A DNA stretch of 57,465 bases from an uncultured Oscillibacter sp. (GCA_910583695.1 CAJTZL010000011.1:1-57465); one strand, 5' to 3'; counted from the first letter of the stretch, positions 30,546-39,652 are shown. Notes: generated by a model from the letters alone, not told the origin. A program made the numbers and translations.

Positions 30546-32237
30546 TTATTCCATGGAAATAATATAATAGTACACAGGCTGTCCGCCGGAGAGGACCATA
30601 ACCTCCGCGCCGGGGCAGACGGACTCAAAGAGATTCCCGGCCTTTTGGGCCTCCTCTTCCTTCACATCCTCACCGAAGTACAGTGAGATGAAGGAGGCGT
30701 CCCGCTCCGCCGCGTTTGCCGCCAGCTTCTCCAGGAGGCCGTGGAGGGTCCCGTCCGTTCCAAAGAGCTTGCCTTCCTCCAGAGCCAGATAGTCCCCCTC
30801 CTTGATGTCAAAGCCGTCAAAGTCGGAGTCCCGGGCCGCGTAGGTAATCTGCGCGGTGGTGACGCCGGAGAGAGCGTCCGTCATGGCTCCGGCCAGGGTT
30901 TCGGCATCAGGGGCCTCAAAGTCCACGTTCATCATGGCGGTGATCCCCTGGGGCACGGTTTTGGAGGGGATGACCACCACGTTTTTCTCCGTCAGCGCCG
31001 CGCACTGCTGGGCGGCCATGATGATGTTTCCGTTGTTGGGCAGGATAAACACCGTCTCGGCGGGAATCTGGTCCACACCCTCCAGAATGCTCTCCGTAGA
31101 AGGGTTCATGGTCTGCCCGCCGGAGACCACGCCGTCCACACCCAGATCCTGGAACACGGCGGCCAGGCCGTCCCCGGCGCAGACGGAGAGGAAACCGTAC
31201 TTCTTCTCCGGCGGGGCCACCACATGGCCGCCCTCCGGACTCCCGGCAGTCTCCATCGCCGCCTCCTCCATCTCCAGGTCGTCCACGCTCTGGGCTTTCT
31301 TTCCGGCGGCCACGTCCTCATACTGGGTTCGCATGTTCTCAATCTTCGCCAGTTCCAGAGTACCGTATTTCTGGCCCTCCGTCAGGGCGCTGCCGGGGAT
31401 GTTGGTATGGACATGGACCTTGAACGCCTCGTCGTCTTCGCCGATGACCAAACTGTCTCCAATGCTGTCCAGGTAAGCCCGGAAGGGCTCCAGGTCCATG
31501 TCGGGGTCGTTCTTGCGGACAATGAACACGGTGTCAAAGGCAAAGGTGATCTCCTCGTTGGAGAAGACCTCAAAGTCGGCCTTGGCCTTCTGGGGCTCTT
31601 CTTCTGCGGCCTCCGGCATGGGTTCGCCCCGGAGCTCCGCCAGCATGCCCTCCAGAATCAGCAGGTAGCCCTTGCCGCCTGCGTCCACAACGCCGGCCTT
31701 TTTCAGCACCGGGTTCATATCGGTGGTCTGGGCCAGGGCCTCGTAGCCCTCCTGAATGGCGGCCTCCAGCACCTTTTCAAAGTCCGTCTCCTCTGCGGCG
31801 CATTCCGCCGCCCGCTTGGCGGCCAGACGGGATACGGTAAGGACGGTTCCCTCGGCGGGCTTCATGACGGCCTTGTAGGCGGAGGACACGCCCTCCTGCA
31901 TGGCGGCGGCAAAGTCGGCGGCTCCTGCGGTCTCATGGCCCTTCAGCCCCTTGGACAGGCCTCGGAAGAGCAGGGAGAGAATGACGCCGGAGTTTCCCCG
32001 GGCCCCCCGAAGAAGGGAGGAGGCGGTGATGGACACGGCCTGATCCAGGGCGGCGGGCTCGGATTTGCGGAGCTCCGTCACGGCGGCGCCGATGGTCATG
32101 GACATATTGGTGCCCGTGTCGCCGTCGGGGACAGGGAAAACGTTCAGGTCGTTGATGGCCTGCTTCTGGGCCGTGATGGCGGCGGCTCCATGGAGAATCA
32201 TCCGTTTGAAAAGACCGCCGGTGATTTGTTCATTCAT
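30546..32237 (-). CDS. fakA: Fatty acid kinase ATP-binding subunit (DAK2 domain)
   Basis: The 563-residue protein has an N-terminal DAK2 kinase domain (about residues 1-200) with NVFPVPDGDTGTNMSMT (metal/ATP site) and LLRGARGNSGVILSLLFRG, a middle domain, and a C-terminal DegV-like portion (about 330-563; VFILPNNGNIIMAAQQCAAL, VVIPSKTVPQGITAMM). FakA binds ATP and phosphorylates exogenous fatty acids carried by FakB proteins, for use in phospholipid synthesis. No fakB gene is in the window. It lies 16 bp after an Asp23-family gene, the standard pairing. Confidence 0.93.
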   Translation of the reverse strand: MNEQITGGLFKRMILHGAAAITAQKQAINDLNVFPVPDGDTGTNMSMTIGAAVTELRKSEPAALDQAVSITASSLLRGARGNSGVILSLLFRGLSKGLKGHETAGAADFAAAMQEGVSSAYKAVMKPAEGTVLTVSRLAAKRAAECAAEETDFEKVLEAAIQEGYEALAQTTDMNPVLKKAGVVDAGGKGYLLILEGMLAELRGEPMPEAAEEEPQKAKADFEVFSNEEITFAFDTVFIVRKNDPDMDLEPFRAYLDSIGDSLVIGEDDEAFKVHVHTNIPGSALTEGQKYGTLELAKIENMRTQYEDVAAGKKAQSVDDLEMEEAAMETAGSPEGGHVVAPPEKKYGFLSVCAGDGLAAVFQDLGVDGVVSGGQTMNPSTESILEGVDQIPAETVFILPNNGNIIMAAQQCAALTEKNVVVIPSKTVPQGITAMMNVDFEAPDAETLAGAMTDALSGVTTAQITYAARDSDFDGFDIKEGDYLALEEGKLFGTDGTLHGLLEKLAANAAERDASFISLYFGEDVKEEEAQKAGNLFESVCPGAEVMVLSGGQPVYYYIISME

Positions 32238-32253
32238 TCGATTTCATCCTCCC

Positions 32254-32604
32254 TTACAGGGTCATGGAGTCCACGCACACGTCCACGGCCCGGACCGTGA
32301 CGCCGGTGTTCTTCTCCACCACATAGCGGACCTCGTTCATGATGGACCGGCAGACCGCGGGGAGGTTGACGCCGTTTTCCACGATGATGTGGAGCTCGAT
32401 GGAGATGGAATCGTCTTCGTGATACGAGATGCTGACGCCCTTGCTCATGGCCTCGCGGCGCAGCAGGTGAACCAGACCGTCGGTCATGGAGCGGAAGGCC
32501 ATGCCCTTGACGCCGAAGCAGTTGGTGGCGGCCATGCCCGTGATGTTGGAGAACACGGCGCTTGAGACGGAGATCTCACCTTGTTCAGACTTGAATTGAA
32601 TCAT
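32254..32604 (-). CDS. Asp23/Gls24-family protein
   Basis: The 116-residue protein matches the YloU branch: FKSEQGEISVSSAVFSNITG at the start and ISYHEDDSISIELHIIVENG in the middle. These proteins are small alpha/beta envelope-stress-associated factors, often preceding fakA in Firmicutes. It is soluble. Function with FakA is not known. Confidence 0.9.
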   Translation of the reverse strand: MIQFKSEQGEISVSSAVFSNITGMAATNCFGVKGMAFRSMTDGLVHLLRREAMSKGVSISYHEDDSISIELHIIVENGVNLPAVCRSIMNEVRYVVEKNTGVTVRAVDVCVDSMTL

Positions 32605-32777
32605 GAGAACGTCCTTTCTTTCCGATTGTCAAGGGGCGGCTTCCGCCCCCGGCTGAACCAGCACTTGCCCCATATTATAAACGATTCCGCGGCAAAGCAC
32701 AAGTGGTAAACGCGGAAAAACCTGCCTCCGCCCAAGGTTTCCGGACTCCGGCGGGGCAGGGGAGAAAAAAATACGGC

Positions 32778-32849
32778 ATACTACTAGAATAGTATTGACA
32801 AGGCCAAACGATCGTGATAGTATAGACCCATAAACTACCGCGATAGTTT
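32778..32849 (+). promoter_or_regulatory. BlaI/MecI promoter with three phased operators
   Basis: TTGACA (32795-32800) and TAGTAT (32818-32823) are 17 bp apart. Three 18-bp dyads follow the pattern 6 bp, 6-bp gap, 6 bp: ATACTA-TAGTAT (32778-32795), AAACGA-TAGTAT (32806-32823) and AAACTA-TAGTTT (32832-32849). Their starts are 28 and 26 bp apart. They cover the -35 box, the -10 box and the start region, ideal for full repression by the BlaI-type protein encoded next. Confidence 0.8.
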
Positions 32850-32869
32850 GGCAAGGAGGGCTTTGAAGC

Positions 32870-33223
32870 ATGAAGCTGTTTGATTCGGAATTGAAGGTTA
32901 TGGACGTCCTCTGGCGTCTGGGGGACCGGACGGCCAAGGAGATTTCCTCCATCCTGGGGGAGGAGACCGGCTGGAATGTGAACACCACCTACACCGTCAT
33001 CAAAAAATGCGTGGCCAAGGGGGCCGTCCGGCGGAGCGAGCCGAATTTCCTCTGCCACGCCCTTGTCACCAAGGAAGAAATCCAGAAGGCGGAGACGGCG
33101 GAGCTGATCGGAAGGCTGTTTGACGGATCGCCGGACCTGCTCTTTGCGTCCCTGCTCAGCAGTCAGACCCTCTCGCCGGAGCAGATCGGCCGCCTCCGGG
33201 AGATCGTCAGCGAAATGAGGTGA
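32870..33223 (+). CDS. BlaI/MecI-family repressor
   Basis: The 117-residue protein has an N-terminal winged helix (LKVMDVLWRLGDRTAKEISS, then the recognition helix NVNTTYTVIKKCVAKGAV) and a C-terminal dimer region (about 80-117). BlaI repressors leave DNA when cleaved after the partner M56 sensor is activated; the likely cleavage region near EPNFLCHALVTKEE is not clear. It is 7 bp before the M56 gene and is preceded by its own operators. AAGGAGGG lies upstream of the start. Confidence 0.93.
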   Translation: MKLFDSELKVMDVLWRLGDRTAKEISSILGEETGWNVNTTYTVIKKCVAKGAVRRSEPNFLCHALVTKEEIQKAETAELIGRLFDGSPDLLFASLLSSQTLSPEQIGRLREIVSEMR

Positions 33224-33230
33224 GACGGCT

Positions 33231-36104
33231 ATGACCTTCCTGGAAATGTCTCTCTCCGGCGGGGTCTTCGTCCTGGCCATTGCGGCCTTCCGTGCGCTGA
33301 CCCTCCGCCGCCTGCCCAAGGGAACCTTTGTGACCCTCTGGTGGCTGGCGGCGGCCCGGCTGCTGCTGCCGGTGGAGCTGGCCTCCCGATTCAGCGTGTA
33401 CACCCTGCTGGAGGCTCTGCGCCCCAAGGCGGCGGCCCCGGCGCTCCCCGCGTCTCCCGCTGTTCCCCCGGCCCCGGCGGCCCTGCCGGTGATGACGATT
33501 CCCACTCAGTTGTCCACCCCGCCTGCCCCGGCCCCCGCGCCTTTCCCGGTTTGGACAGCCCTGTGGCTGACGGTGGGCCTGTTGCTGGCGGCGTGGTTCC
33601 TGGTGCGCTACGTCCGCTGGCGGCAGCGCTTCCGGGAGGCCCTCCCGGCGGACTGCCCGGGTCTGGAGACCTGGTTCCAGCTCCGCCGGAAAGTGACGGT
33701 CCGGGTGACGGATCAGATCGCCGCCCCGCTGACCTACGGGCTTCTGCGCCCGGTGATTCTCCTGCCTGAAAATCTGGACCTCACCGACGAGGAGGCCCTG
33801 ACCTGCGTCCTGGCCCATGAGCGGGCCCATATCCGGCGGCTGGACGGCCTCCTCAAGCTGGCGCTGACGGCGGCGCTGTGCCTCCACTGGTTCAACCCGG
33901 CGGCGTGGGTCCTCTACATTCTGGGAAACCGGGATATGGAGCTCCGCTGTGATGAGGCGGCGGTGCTGGCCCTGGGGGAGGACAGCCGGGAGCGTTACGC
34001 CCTGGCCCTCATCCGCCTTGCGGAAAACAAGAACGTGCCTCTGTGCGGTTTCGCCCATCGGAACGGCATGGAAGAAAGGATTAAGGCAATTATGAGCATC
34101 AAGCGAAAATCCCTGCTGGCCTGTTTGTTTGCCCTGGCCCTGGTGCTGGGGATTACCACGGCCTTCGCCACCTCCGCCAAGCCCCAGGAGGCGGAGCGGC
34201 CCGAAATCGAGAATCTCACCGACCGCGAGCTTTTGGCCGAATCCTCGGCGGAGTCCGCCGCCCAGTGGGAGGAGACTTTGGCCCCCTACGAGCCCTTCGG
34301 CCTGACCTGGACCTTTGACGACCCGGACCTGGACGGCAACGGCCTGACCATGACCTGGGAGGGCCATGAGGTCCGGGGCATCTACGACGAGGGGAAGTAC
34401 GCCTGGATTACCGAGCACGCCGGAGACAGCACCTTCGGCCCCGACGCCGTGGAGCTCTATACCATCTATGAAAACGGCAGGCTCACCGGCCTTCGCCTGG
34501 CGACGGAGGAGGAGCAGAAGACATTTGACCGGGACCGGAAGCTGTCCTCCGACAGCCTGAAGGTGGAGACCTTGGTGGAGAGCGTTCACTATGACAGCGG
34601 ACATATCTACTTCACCATTCCCGAGAGCGAGGAGCCTTGGAGCATCTTCATCCAGGGCCGCCTCCTGCTGGAGGACGGCTCCGGGCAGAGCGTCCGCTAC
34701 CTGGAGAAGGAGAGTGAGAAGGCGGAGTGGGTCCCGCAGATGACCTATTCCTTTGAGGTGGCGGACGCCGCCTATGACGAGCTGACCATGGATGTGCGGT
34801 ACGGAAACGCCCACTATTGCTATCCCTTGACCCTGCTTCTGCCGGAGGATCAAAAGCCCTTGCCCGTGGAGCCCCTGCCGGAGGAGAAGGAGGACATTCC
34901 CGAGGGGACGGAGATGATCTGGCCCGTTGACAGCGATCAGATCAATAATTCCTTTGGGGACCGGGCAAGGCCCGGCGGCGAAGGCGTTGTGACCCACACC
35001 GGCGTGGACATCGGAGGCATGGAGAAGGGGACCCCCGTCTACGCCGCCGGAAAGGGCACGGTGAAGGAGGCCGGATTCAACGCCCAGGACGGGAATTTTA
35101 TCCGTATTGACCACGGGAGGGGACAGGAGACCTTCTATGCCCACTGCGAAAAGCTCCTGGTGAAAGCCGGGGACGCCGTGACTTTAGGACAGACCATCGC
35201 CACTGTCGGCAGTACGGGCCAGTCTACCGGGCCGCATCTGCACTTTGAGCTCCTGGTGGATGGCGTGGCCACGGACCCGCTGGCCTTTGACAGAAATGAT
35301 TATCGAAATAACACCAGCAGTCAGATCAATCCCTTCTACGCATCGGTGGGGATAGTGGACTCAGTTGGAGATGGCGCGGGACGGCCTATCATCGCCATCA
35401 TGGACGGTACCGTGCTGGATGCTGGAGCGAATGGAAAAACCAGCATTTTTTCGGATTTGTCCGGGCCTTATGTGGAAATTCTGTATAAGGACGGGTATTC
35501 TATGAAATTCCGGCTCTGTCAGAGCGTTCTGGTGAAGACGGGGGATGAGGTGAAAGCGGGAGACGTGATCGCCTACACGGGAGAGGTCATTTCCGGCCAG
35601 GGGCCCATCTCTCCGGAAGACAGAGCAGATGCTGAGAAGTCCCGCCAGGAAGCGGAGCAGAGGCTGGTCAATGGAGACTATCCCCGCAACAGCAGGGGAG
35701 AGACCTATGGGAGCTATTTAGACGTTGAGTATGCGGGCTATGAGCCGGACCTGATAGGCGTTTCAAATGGGGAAGAGGAAGGCTACGTTACCAAAGAGGA
35801 CTTCTCCTATGGGTACGACCTGAGCGGCGATGAGTGGTTTGCCTTTGAGAACTGGCGGGCAGAGAACAATATTTCCGGGGTAGCCCTCTCAATGTACGAC
35901 GAGGAACACAATCTGATCGGAGAGTGGCTTACATTTATAGGTGGAAAAGGCGGAAAGACCGTGGCGATGGCGGAGGTGAGAGAGGCCCAGAAAAAGGGCT
36001 TCCCCAACGCCAACGGCAGTCAGCCCATAGACCGGGGTCCTCATTTTGAGACCATTGAGGAGGCGAGGGAAGCCGTAGCCAACGGCTGGCCCGACAATCA
36101 GTAA
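33231..36104 (+). CDS. BlaR1-like M56 sensor fused to LytM/M23 peptidase domain
   Basis: The 957-residue protein starts with an M56 membrane protease: hydrophobic helices, zinc site LAHERAHIRRLD (H196, E197, H200) and NRDMELRCDEAAV, then a further helix at about 290-312. An extracytoplasmic region leads to an M23 domain with all ligands, THTGVDIGG (H589, D593) and HLHFELL (H669, H671). A second barrel-like copy (about 706-790, KTGDEVKAGDVIAYTGEV) lacks the metal ligands. Usual BlaR1 proteins end in a penicillin-binding sensor domain; here that position is taken by a peptidoglycan hydrolase-type domain. It may sense or cut cross-links and signal to BlaI. Confidence 0.85.
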   Translation: MTFLEMSLSGGVFVLAIAAFRALTLRRLPKGTFVTLWWLAAARLLLPVELASRFSVYTLLEALRPKAAAPALPASPAVPPAPAALPVMTIPTQLSTPPAPAPAPFPVWTALWLTVGLLLAAWFLVRYVRWRQRFREALPADCPGLETWFQLRRKVTVRVTDQIAAPLTYGLLRPVILLPENLDLTDEEALTCVLAHERAHIRRLDGLLKLALTAALCLHWFNPAAWVLYILGNRDMELRCDEAAVLALGEDSRERYALALIRLAENKNVPLCGFAHRNGMEERIKAIMSIKRKSLLACLFALALVLGITTAFATSAKPQEAERPEIENLTDRELLAESSAESAAQWEETLAPYEPFGLTWTFDDPDLDGNGLTMTWEGHEVRGIYDEGKYAWITEHAGDSTFGPDAVELYTIYENGRLTGLRLATEEEQKTFDRDRKLSSDSLKVETLVESVHYDSGHIYFTIPESEEPWSIFIQGRLLLEDGSGQSVRYLEKESEKAEWVPQMTYSFEVADAAYDELTMDVRYGNAHYCYPLTLLLPEDQKPLPVEPLPEEKEDIPEGTEMIWPVDSDQINNSFGDRARPGGEGVVTHTGVDIGGMEKGTPVYAAGKGTVKEAGFNAQDGNFIRIDHGRGQETFYAHCEKLLVKAGDAVTLGQTIATVGSTGQSTGPHLHFELLVDGVATDPLAFDRNDYRNNTSSQINPFYASVGIVDSVGDGAGRPIIAIMDGTVLDAGANGKTSIFSDLSGPYVEILYKDGYSMKFRLCQSVLVKTGDEVKAGDVIAYTGEVISGQGPISPEDRADAEKSRQEAEQRLVNGDYPRNSRGETYGSYLDVEYAGYEPDLIGVSNGEEEGYVTKEDFSYGYDLSGDEWFAFENWRAENNISGVALSMYDEEHNLIGEWLTFIGGKGGKTVAMAEVREAQKKGFPNANGSQPIDRGPHFETIEEAREAVANGWPDNQ

Positions 36105-36110
36105 TCAGCG

Positions 36111-36142
36111 GAGGCCGTCCCTTTCGGGGCGGCCTCTTTTTT
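36111..36142 (+). terminator. Terminator after the M56-M23 gene
   Basis: gaggccg and cggcctc pair around a 12-nt loop, followed by a long T run. It closes the BlaI operon. Confidence 0.8.
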
Positions 36143-36167
36143 ATTTTCCAAAAGAAAAAAATAAAAC

Positions 36168-36196
36168 TTGACTTTTATAAAATTAAGGTTTATATT
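36168..36196 (+). promoter_or_regulatory. Promoter of the DUF2089 gene
   Basis: TTGACT (36168-36173) and TATATT (36191-36196) are 17 bp apart within AT-rich sequence that contrasts with the GC-rich surroundings. AAAGGAGG follows at 36207-36214. Confidence 0.65.
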
Positions 36197-36222
36197 TAAT
36201 ATTATGAAAGGAGGCCGTGCCG

Positions 36223-36537
36223 ATGACCACCCTGCCCCCCTGGATGGCGGACCTGGACGAACAGGACCTGACCTTTGTGAAGCGCTTTCTCCTGGCCTCC
36301 GGCTCCTTGAAGGAGGTGGCGGCTCAGTACGGCGTCAGCTATCCCACGGTCCGTCTGCGCCTGGACCGCCTGATTCAGAAAATCCGCCTCAGCGACACGG
36401 CGGAGGCGGACCCCTACGTGGCCCTGGTGAAGCGGCTGGCGGTGGACGACAAGCTGGATTTCGATACCGCGAAGATTTTGATAGCCGCCTACCGGGATTC
36501 TTTTTCTCGAGAGAAAAAGAACCCAAAAGAGCTTTAG
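36223..36537 (+). CDS. DUF2089-family HTH protein
   Basis: ATG 36223 is chosen for an eight-base gap after AAAGGAGG. The 104-residue protein begins LPPWMADLDEQDLTFVKRFL and carries a HTH with SLKEVAAQYGVSYPTVRLRL (about residues 29-48), then VDDKLDFDTAKILIAAYRDS. DUF2089 proteins are small regulators commonly found next to membrane proteins they control. The following small membrane protein gene (36599) fits that pattern. Confidence 0.88.
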   Translation: MTTLPPWMADLDEQDLTFVKRFLLASGSLKEVAAQYGVSYPTVRLRLDRLIQKIRLSDTAEADPYVALVKRLAVDDKLDFDTAKILIAAYRDSFSREKKNPKEL

Positions 36538-36598
36538 CGCGCTCTGGAGTCTGGCGGACAACCGGGATGAAGCGACGGCAACATGGAATGGAGGTTAC

Positions 36599-36928
36599 AT
36601 GATGGCGATTTTATCGAGGGGAATGATTGCGTTTTTTGTGTTTGTGCTGGTGGTCCTGGCGGGAGGAATTTTTCTGCAAATCTTCCTCTCCAAGCGGGAG
36701 AGCCGCTGGCCGGGGCTGTTTCTGCCTCTGCTGACGTTTTTGTGGTCCCTGCTGGGCCCCCTGAACGTCATGGACACCGGCAGTATATCTCAGAATGTGC
36801 TGACGGTGCTGGTGACTCTGCTGGTGGGGAACATCCCCACGCTGATTCTGCTTGCCATCTACTGGGCGGTCCGGGAGAAACGGAGAGTCCGGGACCAGAT
36901 CGACAAGATGAAAATTGACGAGCTGTAA
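36599..36928 (+). CDS. Small membrane protein paired with DUF2089
   Basis: The 109-residue protein has three membrane segments (GMIAFFVFVLVVLAGGIFL; LFLPLLTFLWSLLG; VLTVLVTLLVGNIPTLILL) and a basic cytosolic tail (REKRRVRDQIDKMKIDEL). Its start (ATGATG at 36599) lies 61 bp past the DUF2089 stop, with no terminator between. No family name is recognised; it is probably co-transcribed with the DUF2089 gene. Confidence 0.7.
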   Translation: MMAILSRGMIAFFVFVLVVLAGGIFLQIFLSKRESRWPGLFLPLLTFLWSLLGPLNVMDTGSISQNVLTVLVTLLVGNIPTLILLAIYWAVREKRRVRDQIDKMKIDEL

Positions 36929-36937
36929 AGCGCCGGA

Positions 36938-36966
36938 GCCTCCCGGAAGGGAGGCCCTTTTTTTGT
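36938..36966 (+). terminator. Terminator after the DUF2089 unit
   Basis: gcctccc and gggaggc form a 7-bp stem with a 4-nt loop and a run of seven T residues. Confidence 0.8.
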
Positions 36967-37078
36967 TCTAGGCGGCGTTTCGGAAGGGGAGAGGGGCGTT
37001 TTTCAGAAAAACCACTGTCAGGCCAAGACCTCCCGGCATACGCTGAGCATGTAAAAAACCTTAGGGAGGGCAAACCTT

Positions 37079-38146
37079 ATGGCACAAGTGACCAACTTTT
37101 TTGTGGGCGCCAACAGCGGCGAGGGCTTCCGGAATCTGTTTTCCGAGATGGTGAACATTGAGGATACATATGACTTCATGGTTTTGAAGGGCGGCCCCGG
37201 GGTAGGAAAGAATACCTTTATGCGGGAGATCGGCCGCTGTCTGGAGGAGGCGGGAACGGCGGTGGAGTACCTGTGGTGCTCCGGCGACCCGGACTCCCTG
37301 GACGGCATAGTACTGCCGGAGCTCCGCTGTGCCGTCGCGGACGGCACGTCGCCCCACGTCATCGAACCCCAATACCCCGCGGCAGTCGACCGCTATGTAG
37401 ACCTGGGCCGCTTCTACGACCTCACCGCCGCCAAGAACGCCGCAGAAGAGGTCAAATCCCGTACCCACGCCTATAAATCCGCCTACGTCCGGGCCTACCA
37501 CAGCCTGAAAGCCGCCCGTCAGGTGGAACTGGACGCCGTAGCCTCCGTCTCAAAATCCTTTGACGCGGACCGCCTGGACCGCCGGGTTCGGGGCGTCATT
37601 GCCCGGGAGCTCCGGGCCAAGGGGGATCAGCGGGGAAAGACCACCCGCCGCTTCCTGGGCAGTCTCACCCACAAGGGCTGCGTCTGGCGCTTTGACAGTG
37701 TGGATGCCTTGTGCCCCAAGGTCTACGAGTTTGCCGACACCTGGGAGCTGGCGGGCGGGGCCCTGGCCCGGCTCCACGCGGCGGCGGTGGAAAAGGGCTG
37801 GGATACCATTGTCTGCCCCTCTCCGGAGGACCTGAACCGCATGGAGCACCTGCTGATTCCCGGCCTGGGGCTGGCCTTTGTCACCTCCTGCCCGGGAATG
37901 GATTACGGCAAAAAGCCCTACCGCCGCATCCGCCTGGATGCCATGACGGAGACGGAGGGCAAATCCCGACTCCGCTTCCAGTCCCGGATGACCGCTCTGC
38001 TTCGGGAGGAGGCGGTGGACGCCCTCAAGGAGGCCAAGCGGAATCATGACGCCCTGGAGGCGGTCTATAATCCCTATGTGGACTTCGACAGCGTCCGGGC
38101 TCAGGCCGCCCTGGAGGCGGGCCGCCTTCTGAGCTATTTGAAATAA
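37079..38146 (+). CDS. P-loop ATPase of the PRK06851 type
   Basis: The 355-residue protein has the Walker A motif LKGGPGVGKNTFMREIG (about residues 36-52), with Asn where Ser/Thr is usual, and opens NFFVGANSGEGFRNLF, a hallmark of this family. The second half (VWRFDSVDALCPKVYEFADT, GWDTIVCPSPEDLNRMEHLL) contains a further nucleotide-binding-like fold. The family is widespread in spore-forming clostridia and has no assigned function. It is soluble and appears monocistronic. Confidence 0.8.
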   Translation: MAQVTNFFVGANSGEGFRNLFSEMVNIEDTYDFMVLKGGPGVGKNTFMREIGRCLEEAGTAVEYLWCSGDPDSLDGIVLPELRCAVADGTSPHVIEPQYPAAVDRYVDLGRFYDLTAAKNAAEEVKSRTHAYKSAYVRAYHSLKAARQVELDAVASVSKSFDADRLDRRVRGVIARELRAKGDQRGKTTRRFLGSLTHKGCVWRFDSVDALCPKVYEFADTWELAGGALARLHAAAVEKGWDTIVCPSPEDLNRMEHLLIPGLGLAFVTSCPGMDYGKKPYRRIRLDAMTETEGKSRLRFQSRMTALLREEAVDALKEAKRNHDALEAVYNPYVDFDSVRAQAALEAGRLLSYLK

Positions 38147-38154
38147 GGAAAAAG

Positions 38155-38208
38155 GCGGCGGCGAAGATCACTCTTCGCCGCCGCTTCAGCCCGGCAAAAC
38201 GCCGGGCT
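38155..38208. terminator. Two hairpins between the ATPase and rpoD
   Basis: gcggcggcgaag/cttcgccgccgc (38155-38184) is followed by agcccggc/gccgggct (38188-38208). Neither has a strong T run, but together they separate convergent transcripts. Confidence 0.55.
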
Positions 38209-38251
38209 GTCAGAATGGGAGAAAGGTTTCCTCCCGGCTCTTTCAAAAGGG

Positions 38252-39652
38252 TCAGTTGAGGAAGTCCTTCAGCTTCTTGCTTCTGGAGGGATGCCGGAGC
38301 TTCCGCAGGGCCTTGGCCTCAATCTGCCGGATGCGCTCCCGGGTGACGTTAAATTCCTTGCCCACTTCCTCCAGGGTCCGGGTCCGCCCGTCCTCAATGC
38401 CGAAGCGGAGCTTCAGCACCTTCTCTTCCCGGGGAGTCAGGGTGGATAACACGTCCATCAGCTGTTCCTTCAAGAGGGTGAAGGACGCCGCCTCGCTGGG
38501 CTCCGAGGCCCCCTCGTCCGGAATGAAGTCTCCCAAATGGGAGTCCTCCTCCTCGCCGATGGGGGTTTCCAGAGACACGGGCTCCTGGGCGATTTTCATG
38601 ATCTCCCGAACCTTGTCCACCGGCATGTTCATCTCCTCCGCGATTTCGTTGGGAGAGGGGTCGTGTCCCAGCTCCTGGAGGAGCTGGCGGCTGACCCGGA
38701 TGACCTTGTTGATGGTTTCCACCATATGGACGGGAATGCGGATGGTCCGGGCCTGATCGGCAATGGCCCGGGTGATGGCCTGACGAATCCACCATGTGGC
38801 GTAGGTGGAGAACTTGAAGCCCTTGGTGCAGTCGAACTTTTCCACCGCCTTGATGAGACCCAGGTTGCCCTCCTGAATCAGGTCCAGGAACAGCATCCCC
38901 CGGCCCACATAACGCTTGGCGATGGAGACCACCAGCCGGAGGTTGGCCTCCGCCAGCTTCTGCTTGGCGGTCTCGCCGGTCCGGTACTGCTTCCGCAGGG
39001 CGGCCTCCAGGGCGGGATCGATCTCCGCGCCCTCCTCCCGTTGGCGGCGAAGCTCCGCCAGCTTTTGCTCCGCCTCGTTTCCGGCGGACATGGCCTGGGC
39101 CAGATTGACCTCCTCCTCCGGCGTCAGCAGGGCCACCTTGCCAATTTCCTTCAAGTACATGCGAACGGGGTCGTCAATGGAGAAGCTGTTGACCAGAGTG
39201 TTGGGGTCCACCAGCTCCTCTTCCTCCATGCCGGCGATTTCCTCGGCGGCGGGGCCCTCCTCCGGCAGTTCGGCGAGCAGGTCCTCCTCGGCGCTGATGT
39301 CGATGTTCAGCGCCTCCAGGGAGTCGTAAAGCTGGTCCATCTGTTCGCCTTCCAGATTCAGGTCGTCCACGGCCTCCATGAGCTCGGCGGACTCCAGCTT
39401 GCCCTTTTTCTTGCTCCGGGCCAGCAGCTCCCGGAGCTTTTCGTTGTTGATGAGCCAGGAGGCGGCGGGGAGGGCGGCTACCTGCTTATCGTCCAGCCGA
39501 ATGATGCCGGCCTTTTTGGCCTCCTCGTCGGTCATGATCCGGGGAGCCTCCGCCGCCGGAGCGGGTGTGCCGTCCGTCTCCTTCGCTTTGGCGGCGGCTA
39601 AAATGGCGTCCGCCTGACGCTCCAGCTCTTTTGTATCCTGCTTATTCGACAT
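38252..39652 (-). CDS. rpoD: Primary RNA polymerase sigma factor
   Basis: ATG at 39652 overlaps the end of dnaG by 11 bp. The 466-residue protein has a shortened acidic N-terminus, region 1.2 (DDPVRMYLKEIGKVALLTPE), region 2 with the -10-recognising helix FSTYATWWIRQAITRAIADQ, region 3 and region 4 with EEVGKEFNVTRERIRQIEAK. This is a complete housekeeping sigma-70. Translational coupling to dnaG keeps the classical macromolecular-synthesis order, though rpsU is not present here. Confidence 0.97.
   Translation of the reverse strand: MSNKQDTKELERQADAILAAAKAKETDGTPAPAAEAPRIMTDEEAKKAGIIRLDDKQVAALPAASWLINNEKLRELLARSKKKGKLESAELMEAVDDLNLEGEQMDQLYDSLEALNIDISAEEDLLAELPEEGPAAEEIAGMEEEELVDPNTLVNSFSIDDPVRMYLKEIGKVALLTPEEEVNLAQAMSAGNEAEQKLAELRRQREEGAEIDPALEAALRKQYRTGETAKQKLAEANLRLVVSIAKRYVGRGMLFLDLIQEGNLGLIKAVEKFDCTKGFKFSTYATWWIRQAITRAIADQARTIRIPVHMVETINKVIRVSRQLLQELGHDPSPNEIAEEMNMPVDKVREIMKIAQEPVSLETPIGEEEDSHLGDFIPDEGASEPSEAASFTLLKEQLMDVLSTLTPREEKVLKLRFGIEDGRTRTLEEVGKEFNVTRERIRQIEAKALRKLRHPSRSKKLKDFLN

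Noticed and set aside
33207..35144. 645-residue minus-strand frame opposite the M56-M23 gene
   Set aside because: Low-complexity translation, no start signals, antisense to a gene with clear protease motifs.
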